Source: Actinomycetota bacterium (GTDB lineage: Bacteria; Actinomycetota; UBA4738; HRBIN12). Taken from it: a stretch of DNA of 64,000 nt. The stretch is from NCBI GenBank assembly GCA_040881665.1, contig JBBECT010000005.1, positions 326,138 to 390,137 on the forward strand, read 5' to 3'. The translations under genes and the position numbers were made by a program. Below are positions 8,658-16,708 of this stretch, piece after piece. The notes under the pieces are model-generated. The model worked only from the letters and a program-made list of their open reading frames with translations. It ran no database searches and was not told the origin of the DNA. Every line of letters begins with the position of its first letter. The stretch's first letter is position 1.

Positions 8658-9122
8658 TCAGCCCGCGGTGGGCGGAACGAAGGCGCCGTAGTCGTCCTCG
8701 CCCATCACGAGGAACAGCAACCCGATCGTGTTCGGGTTCACGGTCGGCGGGAACTCGAAGGCGAACTCCTTGCGCTTGTCGTCCTCGATCCCGCTCGCAG
8801 CCTCGACCGTCCCCTGGACGCGGGCGCCGTCGTCGGCGGCTCGGATGTAGAGGGAGGGCTCGGGAACGTCGCGCCCCGTCTTGTTGATGATCAGCAGCGT
8901 GCCGACGTTACCGTCGAAGTCCGCCGTCACACGGAGTCCGGCATTCTGATACAGGTACTTACCCTTGAGCGCGACCGATCCTTCGGGTCCGGGGGTCTCG
9001 GGAGCGGTCGAGGAGGGAGAGTCGTTGGGCGTCGGTTCGGCCTCGTCCGTGCATCCCGCGACGAGGGCGACGACCGCCGCGAGGGCGACCGAGAACGCGA
9101 GGTACCTGCGGAGAGTGCTCAC
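8658..9122 (-). CDS. Putative lipoprotein of unknown function
   Basis: Small protein of 154 residues with a type II signal peptide. A hydrophobic stretch (YLAFSVALAAVVALV) leads into the lipobox VAGC, so Cys23-24 should be lipidated and the protein anchored on the outer face of the membrane. A Thr/Pro/Ser/Glu-rich spacer of about 25 residues follows, then a roughly 100-residue domain with alternating beta-type pattern (LLIINKTGRDVPEPSLYI). I recognise no family. GTG start, with TAGCAT 9 bases upstream and no Shine-Dalgarno. It is divergent from the histidine phosphatase gene. Confidence 0.65.
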   Translation of the reverse strand: MSTLRRYLAFSVALAAVVALVAGCTDEAEPTPNDSPSSTAPETPGPEGSVALKGKYLYQNAGLRVTADFDGNVGTLLIINKTGRDVPEPSLYIRAADDGARVQGTVEAASGIEDDKRKEFAFEFPPTVNPNTIGLLFLVMGEDDYGAFVPPTAG

Positions 9123-9131
9123 GAGGCGGGC

Positions 9132-9137
9132 ATGCTA
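9132..9137 (-). promoter_or_regulatory. Predicted -10 box of the 9.1 kb lipoprotein (leaderless)
   Basis: TAGCAT on the minus strand, 9 bases before the GTG at 9122; no Shine-Dalgarno is visible. Confidence 0.45.
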
Positions 9138-9189
9138 CACGACTTCCCGTCCCCTCCACAGGAACGGACCCGAAGGAGCGCACGCCACC

Positions 9190-9645
9190 ATCAAATCGCT
9201 GGAACTCCGCCGCCACGCGAGGCGCGATCCGAACGCGGACCGGCTCTCGCCCGAGGGACGCGCCCAAGCCGAAGACGTCGGGCGCGAGTTGCCGGGAGGC
9301 TACACGGCGGCGTTCGTGTCACCGGCGCAGCGCGCCGCCGAGACGCTGGCGTGGTTCCTGCGGGGACGTGGCGAGCCGCTTCCCGCCGACCATGCCGTCG
9401 TCCCGGGACTGGCCGGCGCCGAGCCGGGCGACCCCTCCCCCGAGGGGATGTCGGCAACGGTCCGCGCGTTGCTGGATCAGATGCCCGAGGGTGGCCGCGC
9501 CCTCGCCGTCTCCCACACCCCGCTGATCGAGCATGCGGCCGAGGGGCTCACCGGCTCGGCGATCGAGGCGCTCGCCGAATGCGAGGGGATCCTCGTGACG
9601 ACCGAGGGCGACGTGCTGCGCGTCGAGGAGTTACGGACGGTCTGA
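9190..9645 (+). CDS. Histidine phosphatase (SixA/phosphoglycerate-mutase superfamily), possible ATC start
   Basis: About 151 residues. The phosphoacceptor motif ELRRHARRD lies within the first 13 residues, then FVSPAQRAAETLAWF carries the second arginine, and AVSHTPLIEH the second histidine. This order and size match the short SixA-like branch, which removes phosphate from phosphohistidine or small phosphoesters. The only nearby in-frame standard start is GTG 9115, which would add 25 residues unlike the family and overlap the divergent lipoprotein start. ATC at 9190 gives the family-like beginning xKSLELRRHA and has AAGGAG 11 bases upstream. I therefore place the start there, with moderate confidence; a sequencing error of ATG is the alternative. 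Confidence 0.75.
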   Translation: MKSLELRRHARRDPNADRLSPEGRAQAEDVGRELPGGYTAAFVSPAQRAAETLAWFLRGRGEPLPADHAVVPGLAGAEPGDPSPEGMSATVRALLDQMPEGGRALAVSHTPLIEHAAEGLTGSAIEALAECEGILVTTEGDVLRVEELRTV

Positions 9646-9651
9646 CCCGGC

Positions 9652-10428
9652 TCAGAGCGCCTCGAAGACGTCGCCGAGCACCGGAGCGCCGGGGGCGCGT
9701 TCGGGCCACGCCATCACGAACCGCTCGCGGCCCAACACCTCGGGCCAGATCCCGTCGGGGAACCCCTGCCCGTCGGCCTGGGTGCGGTGTTCGCGCAGCG
9801 CCTGGAGCTTGCGCGGCCACACCGACGAGGTGTCCACGAGCACACCGAGCGTCTCGTCGGGAACCCCGCGCGGAGTGAACGGCTGCGTGGGATCGAACGG
9901 CTCCTGCCCGCTCGCGACGAGCCACTCGTTCATCGCATCGATCTCGCTCTGGCTCACCACGTTCCACAGCAACCGGGAGAATCCGCTGCCGCCCTCCGCC
10001 CGGATCGTGTGGAAGGCCTCGGTCGCGGCCTCGCCGATCGTGACGTGGTCAGCGTGGCCCGTGATCCCGTCGGGACCGAACGTGGCGACGACATCGGGAC
10101 GAGCCTCGCGCAGGATGTCCGCGATCCGTCCGACGAGCTCGCCCCGATCCGCGTCCGCGAGCGCGCCGTCCCGGTAGCGCAGGAACTCGAGCCGGTCCGG
10201 CTCGCGACCGAGGGTCCTCCACGAGGCCCGGTCCTCCTCCTCGCGCACACCGGCCAGGGTCTCGGGCGTGGCCAGGCTCCCGTCGGCGATCTCGCCAGCG
10301 TCCCCACTCGTCGCGAGGATCAGGGTGAACGCGAAGCCGGGGTCGTCCGCGTGTTGGGCGACCGTTCCGCTGATCCCCCATGTGTCGTCGTCCGGGTGGG
10401 CCAGGACCACGGCGAAGCCCCCGCTCAC
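9652..10428 (-). CDS. PIG-L (LmbE-like) family deacetylase
   Basis: Zinc-dependent N-acetylglucosaminyl deacetylase family, 258 residues. The metal motif is AHPDDDTWG (residues 10-18), where the usual Glu after HPD-D is Asp, and the second metal histidines are in GHADHVTIG (near 127). Relatives include MshB and Mca in mycothiol metabolism and enzymes acting on glycolipids. The exact substrate is unknown. The GTG start overlaps the dapB stop (GTGA), so it is the last gene of pnp-M16-dapB-PIG-L. Mycothiol chemistry is plausible, since a mycothiol-dependent-isomerase-family gene is present at 36.7 kb, but this is only inference. Confidence 0.88.
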   Translation of the reverse strand: MSGGFAVVLAHPDDDTWGISGTVAQHADDPGFAFTLILATSGDAGEIADGSLATPETLAGVREEEDRASWRTLGREPDRLEFLRYRDGALADADRGELVGRIADILREARPDVVATFGPDGITGHADHVTIGEAATEAFHTIRAEGGSGFSRLLWNVVSQSEIDAMNEWLVASGQEPFDPTQPFTPRGVPDETLGVLVDTSSVWPRKLQALREHRTQADGQGFPDGIWPEVLGRERFVMAWPERAPGAPVLGDVFEAL

Positions 10429-11243
10429 GCGTTCCGTCCTCCGCCCTCCGGAAGCTCGAGCAGCGGCTCGAGTCCGACGGTGAGTCCCGGGCGGGTCGAA
10501 ACGGCCTTGACCGCGAGCAGGACCCCCGGCATGAAGCTCGAACGATCCATCGCATCGTGTCGGATCCTGAGCGTCTGGCCCTGCCCTCCGAAGATGACCT
10601 CCTGGTGCGCCACGAGCCCCGGGAGCCGCACGGAGTGCACGCGGACCCCGTCCACGTCCCCGCCTCGAGCGCCGGGGACGACCTCACCCTCGGGTCCTCG
10701 GTAGGGCTCGCCTCGCTCGTCGAGCAGCCGTCGCACGGTCGCCATCGCCGTCCCCGACGGAGCATCGGCCTTCCCGTCGTGGTGGAGCTCGATGACCTCG
10801 ACGGCCGGGAACACGTGGGCGGCCATCGCTGCGAACCGTTCCATGAGCACGGCGCCGAGCGCGAAGTTGGGAGCGACGACCACGTTCGACTCGCCGCCCT
10901 CGGATGCGAGCTGGCTCGCGACGTCGTCGAGGTCGCGGGGCCCGAGGCCGGTCGTGCCGACCACGAGGTTCACAGCGTGCGCGACACACCACCGCACGTC
11001 GTCCAGCACCGAATCCGGATGGGTGAAATCGACCGCGACCTCGACCTCCTCCTGCAGCAACACGTCCAGTTCGTCGGTGACGAGGACGTCGAGCTTCGGA
11101 TGGCCGATCAGGGTTCCGATCGACTCTCCGGTCCGAGAGCGATCGACGGCGGCGACCAGTGCCAGCTCCGGGTCGTCGACGACCGCGCGGCAGACCATCT
11201 GCCCCATCCGCCCGCACGCCCCGATCACCCCGACCCGGATCAC
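10425..11243 (-). CDS. dapB: 4-hydroxy-tetrahydrodipicolinate reductase
   Basis: NAD(P)H-dependent step after DapA in lysine/diaminopimelate synthesis. The 272-residue protein starts at GTG 11243 (IRVGVIGACGRMGQ, the dinucleotide-binding loop), with GTTGL, APNFALGA and the substrate motif ELHHDGKADAPSGTA in order. The open frame continues upstream for 135 codons, but that part is antisense-like filler inside the M16 gene. The start overlaps the M16 stop (GTGA), and its own stop overlaps the PIG-L start in the same way. Confidence 0.96.
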   Translation of the reverse strand: MIRVGVIGACGRMGQMVCRAVVDDPELALVAAVDRSRTGESIGTLIGHPKLDVLVTDELDVLLQEEVEVAVDFTHPDSVLDDVRWCVAHAVNLVVGTTGLGPRDLDDVASQLASEGGESNVVVAPNFALGAVLMERFAAMAAHVFPAVEVIELHHDGKADAPSGTAMATVRRLLDERGEPYRGPEGEVVPGARGGDVDGVRVHSVRLPGLVAHQEVIFGGQGQTLRIRHDAMDRSSFMPGVLLAVKAVSTRPGLTVGLEPLLELPEGGGRNA

Positions 11244-12556
11244 GATGCTCGGCCGCTCCCCTCCGAGCTCCGCTTCGCGGCGCGCCGGGACGGCGTTGCG
11301 CTCGCGAACGCCCGCGCGCCGAACGGTCCAAGGACGGTAAGGGTCATCGGTCGCGACAGTACCCGCTGCGCGACCCGGCGCGCATCGTCGATCGTCACCG
11401 CCTGGATCCGACGGAGGGTCTGGTCGACCGTCAGGATCTCGCCCTGTGCGATCTCCGACTTTCCGATCCGCGACATCCTGCTGCTGGGGTCCTCGAGAGA
11501 CAGGACGATCGATCCCTTCACGTGCCCCTTCGCGCGTTCGAACTCGTCCTTGAGCAGACCCCCGCCGGCAAGTGCATCGATCTCCGCCCGGATCAGCCCG
11601 ACGACCTCTTGCGCTCGGGAGGGTGTCGTGCCGGCGTAGGCGACCCATTGGCCTGCCTCGGTGAACTGCGATTGGTAGCTGTAGACCGCGTAGGCGAGCC
11701 CGCGCTTCTCACGGATCTGCTGGAACAACCGCGAGGACATCCCGCCCCCGAGCGCCGTGTTCACGACCAGGAACGCGAACCGATCGGGGTCGGTGCGTGA
11801 CAGGCCATCGGTTCCGATGCAGATGTGTGCCTGTTCGGTCTTCCGGCGGCGGACGAGTGAAGCAGCCGAGGAGACCGGTGCCTCCCCTGCGGCCCGCCGG
11901 TTGAACGTCCCGCCCCCGCGGAGGATGCGGCCGGTGTCCACCCTCCGACGCAACTCGGCGATCAGCTGGTCATGCTGCAGATTCCCGGCCGCCGCGACCA
12001 CCACGTTCCCGGGCACGTAGTACTTCCCGTAGAACCGGCGGATCCGTTCACCGGTGGCGTTCTCGATCGTGTCGCGGGTCCCGAGGATCGGCCGTCCCAA
12101 GGGGTGGCCGGGCCAGAGGGTCTCGGTGAACAGGTCGTGGACGACCTCGTCGGGCGCGTCCTCGTGCATGTTGATCTCTTCGAGGATCACCTGCCGCTCG
12201 GCGTCGAGATCCGCCTTCCGGACCGTGCTGTGCTGGAGCATGTCCGCGAGGTGATCGATCGCCATCGGCAGATCGCGATCGCGGACACGGGCGTAGAAGC
12301 ACGTCGTTTCCTTCGCCGTGAACGCGTTGAGATCACCGCCGACGGCGTCGAACGCCTCGGCGATATCGAGCGCGCTACGCGTCTTCGTGCCCTTGAACAG
12401 CAGGTGCTCGAGGAAGTGGGACGCACCGCTGATCCGGGGCTCTTCGTCGCGCGAGCCCGCCAGCACCCAGAAGCCGATCGCCACCGATCGCACGGCGGGC
12501 ATGCGATCGGTGACCACCCGCAGTCCGGAGTCGAACCCCGTTCGCTGGATCGCCAC
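11240..12556 (-). CDS. M16 family zinc metallopeptidase (processing-peptidase-like)
   Basis: 438 residues. The inverted zinc motif HFLEH is at 47-51, with the distal glutamate in ILEEINMHED (near 127), so the first half is catalytically complete. The second half contains the GLAYAVYSYQSQF region and an R/Y pair typical of M16B subunits. The family degrades or processes peptides; in actinobacteria and firmicutes the gene regularly sits between pnp and dapB, as here. GTG start 12 bases after pnp. Probably cytoplasmic, as there is no signal peptide. Confidence 0.93.
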   Translation of the reverse strand: MAIQRTGFDSGLRVVTDRMPAVRSVAIGFWVLAGSRDEEPRISGASHFLEHLLFKGTKTRSALDIAEAFDAVGGDLNAFTAKETTCFYARVRDRDLPMAIDHLADMLQHSTVRKADLDAERQVILEEINMHEDAPDEVVHDLFTETLWPGHPLGRPILGTRDTIENATGERIRRFYGKYYVPGNVVVAAAGNLQHDQLIAELRRRVDTGRILRGGGTFNRRAAGEAPVSSAASLVRRRKTEQAHICIGTDGLSRTDPDRFAFLVVNTALGGGMSSRLFQQIREKRGLAYAVYSYQSQFTEAGQWVAYAGTTPSRAQEVVGLIRAEIDALAGGGLLKDEFERAKGHVKGSIVLSLEDPSSRMSRIGKSEIAQGEILTVDQTLRRIQAVTIDDARRVAQRVLSRPMTLTVLGPFGARAFASATPSRRAAKRSSEGSGRAS

Positions 12557-12568
12557 GCCGGGCCGGGC

Positions 12569-14935
12569 TCAGTTCTCCACGTCGCCGGAGCCACCGGACT
12601 CGCCCGACGGCGCCCCGCCTTCGGAGCGGTCCCCGCCCGGCCGCCGGCGGCGTCGGCGTCGTCCGTCACCGGCACGGTCGCCGCGATCTCCACCGCGATC
12701 GCCGCCACGGTCGCCGCGATCCCCGCCCCGGTCTCGATCGCGCGGCCGACGATCTCCCCCGTCACCGCCGGATCCCTCGGGCGCGTCCCACTCGGGACCC
12801 ACCGGCTTCAGGCTGACCTTGCCCATCGCGTCGATGTCCTCGATGCGGACACGGATCGTGTCGCCCTCCTTGACGGCCTCCTCGACGCTGTTCAGGCGCT
12901 TTCCCTTGCCCAGCTTCGAGATGTGGACCAGCCCGTCGCGTCCGGGAACGAGGTTCACGAACGCCCCGAAGGTCGTCGTCTTCACCACATGGCCGTCGAA
13001 CTCCTCACCCACCGACAAGGGACGGGGATTCGCGATCTCGTCGATCATCTTCGCGGCCTCGTCGGCCCCGGCTCCCTCGCGCGAGCCGATGAACACCGTG
13101 CCGTCGTCCTGGATGTCGATGTCGGCTCCGGTCATCGCGATGATCTCGTTGATCCGCTTGCCCTTCGGTCCGATCACCTCGCCGATCTTCTCGACCGGGA
13201 TCGTCACCGTGAGGATGCGCGGAGCCTTCGGGTTCACCTCGGTGCGCGGACCGGGGATCGCGTCGTGCATCACTTGGAGGATCTTCGTCCGCGCCTCTTT
13301 CGCCTGGCCGAGCGCCTTCACGAGCTCGGCCGAGGGAAGCCCGGTCACCTTCATGTCGAGCTGGATCGCGGTGACGAACTCGTCGGTGCCGGCGACCTTG
13401 AAGTCCATGTCGCCCAAGGCGTCCTCCGCACCGAGGATGTCGGTGAGCGTCACGTAGGTCGTTCCCTCGGCGATCATGCCCATCGCGATGCCAGCGACCG
13501 GCGCCTTGATCGGCACCCCCGCATCCATCAGCGAGAGCGCCGACGAGCACACGCTCGCCATCGATGTCGACCCGTTCGAGCTGAGGATCTCGGATACGAG
13601 ACGCAGCGTGTAGGGGAACTCCTCGTCGGAGGGGATCACCGGCATCAACGCACGTTCGGCGAGGGCGCCGTGACCGATCTCACGACGCCGCGGGCTGCCG
13701 ATCCGCCCGGTCTCGCCGTTCGCGAACGGCGGCATGTTGTAGTGGTGCATGTAGCGCTTCGTCTCTTCGAGATCGAGCGTGTCGATCATCTGGGTCATCC
13801 GCAGCATGCCGAGCGTGGTGATGTTCAGCGCCTGCGTGTCACCGCGCTGGAAGACGGCCGAGCCGTGCGCCCTGGGGAGCAGGCCGACGATCGCCGACAG
13901 GGGCCGCAGCTCCGTCGGCGTCCGGCCGTCGAGCCGGATCCCCTCGTCGATCACCTTCCTGCGCATGACCTTCTTCTGCAGATCCTTGAAGGCGGGAGAG
14001 ATCTGCGAGGAGACCTCCCCGAACTTCTCCTCGCCCCAGGTCTGCTGCAGGTGCTCCTTCAGAGCGTCCTTGAGTTCGGATAGCTTCGTCTCACGCTGCT
14101 TCTTCTGGGGCACGAGCGCGCCCGGCAGGCGGCTCTTGGCGAAGGCCTCGACCGCAGCCCAGACCTCGTCGGTGAACGCCTTCTTCGGCTCGAACGGCTG
14201 CGGCTCCACGTCGAGCATCCCGATGAACTCGCTCTGGAAGTCGATCACCTCGGCGATCGCGCGCTTCGCGGCCTCGAGTCCCTCGGCCACGATCTCCTCG
14301 GTCGGGGCGGTCGCACCGTCGCCGATCAGGGTCCACGTGTTCTCGGGCGCCTCACCTTCGATCATCAGCACGTCGATCTCACCCGCGTCGTTGCGGCGGC
14401 CGGCGACGACGATGTCGAAGGTCGCCTCCTCGGCGTCCTGGAACGTCGGGTTCACGACCCAGCCGTCGGCGATCAGGCCCATCCGGACGGCGCCGATCGG
14501 CCCCTCGAACGGCAACCCCGCCTGCACCGTCGCGGCGCTCGCGCCGTTCATGCCCGGGATGTCGTAGGGGTTCACCATGTCGACGGACAGGACCGTGATC
14601 ACGACCTGAACATCGTCGTTGTAGCCCTCCTTGAAACTTGGCCGCAGCGGGCGGTCGGTCAGACGCGCCGTGAGGATGGCGGTCTCGCCGGGGCGTCCCT
14701 CGCGGCGGAAGAAGCTGCCCGGGATCTTCCCGGCGGCGTACATCTTCTCCTCGACGTCGACCGTCAGCGGGAAGAAGTCGAGGCCCTCGCGGGGCTTGGC
14801 GGAGTTCGTGGTGCACAGCACCTGCGTCTCGCCGTAGGTGACGACGACGGCTCCCTGGGACTGCGGTGCGAGCAGCCCGGTCTCGAGCGTCATCGTCTGG
14901 TTCCCGATCTGTCGGGAAAGCTTGGTGATGGCCAT
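12569..14935 (-). CDS. pnp: Polynucleotide phosphorylase
   Basis: 3'-to-5' phosphorolytic exoribonuclease and polymerase of the RNA degradosome. The 788-residue protein shows two RNase PH-like domains with the GRPGE/RLTDRPLRP segment near residue 75 and the LDGRTPTELRPLS segment, then KH (IGEVIGPKGKRINEI) and S1 (DGHVVKTTTFGAFVNL) RNA-binding domains. It ends in a tail of about 65 residues made of Arg/Gly/Asp repeats, which extends beyond the usual family end and is likely an unstructured RNA-binding extension. AAGGAGG lies 7 bases before the ATG. It starts the pnp-M16-dapB-PIG-L operon. Confidence 0.97.
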   Translation of the reverse strand: MAITKLSRQIGNQTMTLETGLLAPQSQGAVVVTYGETQVLCTTNSAKPREGLDFFPLTVDVEEKMYAAGKIPGSFFRREGRPGETAILTARLTDRPLRPSFKEGYNDDVQVVITVLSVDMVNPYDIPGMNGASAATVQAGLPFEGPIGAVRMGLIADGWVVNPTFQDAEEATFDIVVAGRRNDAGEIDVLMIEGEAPENTWTLIGDGATAPTEEIVAEGLEAAKRAIAEVIDFQSEFIGMLDVEPQPFEPKKAFTDEVWAAVEAFAKSRLPGALVPQKKQRETKLSELKDALKEHLQQTWGEEKFGEVSSQISPAFKDLQKKVMRRKVIDEGIRLDGRTPTELRPLSAIVGLLPRAHGSAVFQRGDTQALNITTLGMLRMTQMIDTLDLEETKRYMHHYNMPPFANGETGRIGSPRRREIGHGALAERALMPVIPSDEEFPYTLRLVSEILSSNGSTSMASVCSSALSLMDAGVPIKAPVAGIAMGMIAEGTTYVTLTDILGAEDALGDMDFKVAGTDEFVTAIQLDMKVTGLPSAELVKALGQAKEARTKILQVMHDAIPGPRTEVNPKAPRILTVTIPVEKIGEVIGPKGKRINEIIAMTGADIDIQDDGTVFIGSREGAGADEAAKMIDEIANPRPLSVGEEFDGHVVKTTTFGAFVNLVPGRDGLVHISKLGKGKRLNSVEEAVKEGDTIRVRIEDIDAMGKVSLKPVGPEWDAPEGSGGDGGDRRPRDRDRGGDRGDRGGDRGGDRGDRAGDGRRRRRRRPGGDRSEGGAPSGESGGSGDVEN

Positions 14936-15176
14936 CGGCCATTCCTCCTTGGATAGCGGCGCACCCGTCCGGCGCGCGATGGTGGTGGGTGGACTGCGGG
15001 AGAAGCGGCGGCGCGGCCAGTTGTCAGTGGTGAATCTCCGAGCGCCGCGGGGGCGCGTTCGGGGACTCGCTACTGAGAACCGACCCGGTACCGTCCGCCC
15101 TCGGATGGTTCAGGGCTGGTCCTGCGGCATCTCCTCCTCGTGCGACGGGCCTCTCGGGGTCGCCCCGGCAGCCGCG

Positions 15177-15446
15177 TCAGCGCCGCAGACCCAAGCGGGC
15201 GATCAGTTCGCGGTAGCGCTCGATGTCCTCACCCTTGAGGTACTCGAGCATCCTTCGGCGGCGACCGACCATCTGGAGCAGCCCGCGCCGGGACGCGTGG
15301 TCCTTGGCGTGGGCCTTCAGGTGCTCCGTGAGGTCGGCGATCCGCTTGCTCAGGATCGCGATCTGTACCTCGGCGGAACCGGTGTCGGTGTCCGACCGTC
15401 GGTGCTCACCGATCAGCTGGGTCTTCTCTTCCGTCGTCAGCGCCAT
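15177..15446 (-). CDS. rpsO: 30S ribosomal protein S15
   Basis: 89 residues, standard length, with the family core [16 protein letters not shown] and [11 protein letters not shown]. Binds 16S rRNA central domain early in 30S assembly. It precedes pnp, the classical rpsO-pnp arrangement. TAGCCT lies 11 bases upstream of the ATG with no Shine-Dalgarno, so the leader would be only a few bases. The 241-base gap to pnp holds a GGGGCGACCCC hairpin right after the rpsO stop but no clear terminator. Confidence 0.97.
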   Translation of the reverse strand: MALTTEEKTQLIGEHRRSDTDTGSAEVQIAILSKRIADLTEHLKAHAKDHASRRGLLQMVGRRRRMLEYLKGEDIERYRELIARLGLRR

Positions 15447-15882
15447 ATGCAGGGGGAAGGCTACCAGCTCACGCCTGGCCCACGATCGGTCGCGCGCACG
15501 GATCCGGGACGGACGTGCAGGGCAGGGGTCCCGGACACCGAGGGACGAAGGACCGAGGCGATCGAGCCTTCCGCCGGAGGCCGAGCCGGGCTCGGCTCGC
15601 TACGATCGGGGGACAGGCCTCCTGAGCTGAGCCCCAGGGGGAGCTGAGCGGGCCGGTGACCGGGGAGGGTCGCCGGCCCGTGCCTCATCCTGGTCCGTTC
15701 CCGGCCCGCGTCCCTCGGGCGGCCCAGGACCGACGACCTAGCGATCATCGACCTGCGGCGGAAGCGCTCCGCCCCACCGCTGCAGTACCGTGTCCTTCGG
15801 CGGCTCGGAGACGCGATCGGCGGCGATCGACGGTTCCGATGCCCAGCGGTTCCCCTGACCCGGTTCACCGAGAGGACTTCCA
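15447..15882. other. 436-base divergent gap with several strong hairpins
   Basis: No gene is visible. Between rpsO (minus) and the trypsin-like gene (plus) the DNA holds a palindrome CCGAGCC-G-GGCTCGG (15581-15595), a 12-bp hairpin GGGCCGGTGACC/GGTCGCCGGCCC with a 6-base loop (15650-15679), and a direct repeat of GAGCTGAG around 15624 and 15641. CGATCGAGCC near 15559 can pair with GGCTCG-CTA-CGATCG near 15590. No U-tract follows either strand. It could be an RNA gene, a long structured leader or a nucleoprotein site. It matches no riboswitch I know. Confidence 0.4.
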
Positions 15883-16671
15883 GTGCGTGGAACGATCCGT
15901 TCGACCGTTGTCCTGGCGATGGCGTCTCTCGTCGTGTCGGCCGCACTCCCCGCATCGGCGATCACCCACGGAACGGTGGATGGGAAGGCGCACCCGAACG
16001 TCGGTGTGCTCGCGATCCCGGACCCGCAGGGAGGCATGCGCGCGTGGTGCACCGGAACACTGATCGCGCCGAAGATCGTGCTGACGGCCGCCCATTGCAC
16101 GGTCGGGCTGCCCGCGCTCGGCGTGCACGATATCAAGGTCACCTTCGATCCGGTCTTCGACCCCACGCGCGGCACCTTCTTCGGTGGTAGATACGTTTCG
16201 CACCCGGGCTTCGATGAGGCCCGCGGCGAGAACGACGTCGCCGTCGTCCTGTTGGACAAGGCCGTTCGTGGCATCACGCCCGCGTCGTTGCCGAAGGCCG
16301 ATCTGCTCGGCACGATGAAGAAGATGGGGACTCTGACCTCCCAGAGCTTCACCAATGTCGGATACGGCGGGACGCTGGACGCATCCACGATTCCGTCCAC
16401 GATCGTCTATGACGGCACACGCCGGTACTCGACCTCGCCCGCCCTCGGTCTCGACACGGTCCACCTGCGACTGCACATGAACAACGCCGCGACCGGCGGT
16501 GGCGGCACATGTTTCGGCGATTCCGGCGGCCCGCACTTCGTCGGGACGGGCACCGTGATCGCCTCGGTCACGAGTTGGGGAGACGGCTCCTGCCAGGCGT
16601 TGGACCAGACCCAGCGGCTCGACACGACCGGGGTGCGCTCGTTCCTGAAGTCGTACGTGAAGCTCCCGTAG
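15883..16671 (+). CDS. Secreted trypsin-like serine protease (family S1)
   Basis: 262 residues with a signal peptide ending at ALPASA (residues 21-26), so exported. The catalytic triad is complete: TAAHC (His71), ENDVAVV (Asp118) and FGDSGGP (Ser214). Cys pairs around the His and Ser loops suggest disulfides. The mature chain begins about nine residues before the usual activation position (ITHG in place of IVGG), so the new N-terminus may be made by signal peptidase or autoprocessing. GTG start with GAGAGGA upstream. It stands alone between rpsO and the convergent ribF, and is a likely extracellular nutrient or envelope protease. Confidence 0.9.
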   Translation: MRGTIRSTVVLAMASLVVSAALPASAITHGTVDGKAHPNVGVLAIPDPQGGMRAWCTGTLIAPKIVLTAAHCTVGLPALGVHDIKVTFDPVFDPTRGTFFGGRYVSHPGFDEARGENDVAVVLLDKAVRGITPASLPKADLLGTMKKMGTLTSQSFTNVGYGGTLDASTIPSTIVYDGTRRYSTSPALGLDTVHLRLHMNNAATGGGGTCFGDSGGPHFVGTGTVIASVTSWGDGSCQALDQTQRLDTTGVRSFLKSYVKLP

Positions 16672-16708
16672 ACGGTCGGCACTCGCGCTCAGCGCAGGTC
16701 AACGGCTC

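Noticed and set aside
15540-15700. Riboswitch, 4.5S RNA or RNase P RNA
   Set aside because: I could not find the conserved cores of the c-di-AMP, cobalamin or SAM switches, the GGAAGCA loop of SRP RNA, or RNase P P4 sequences.
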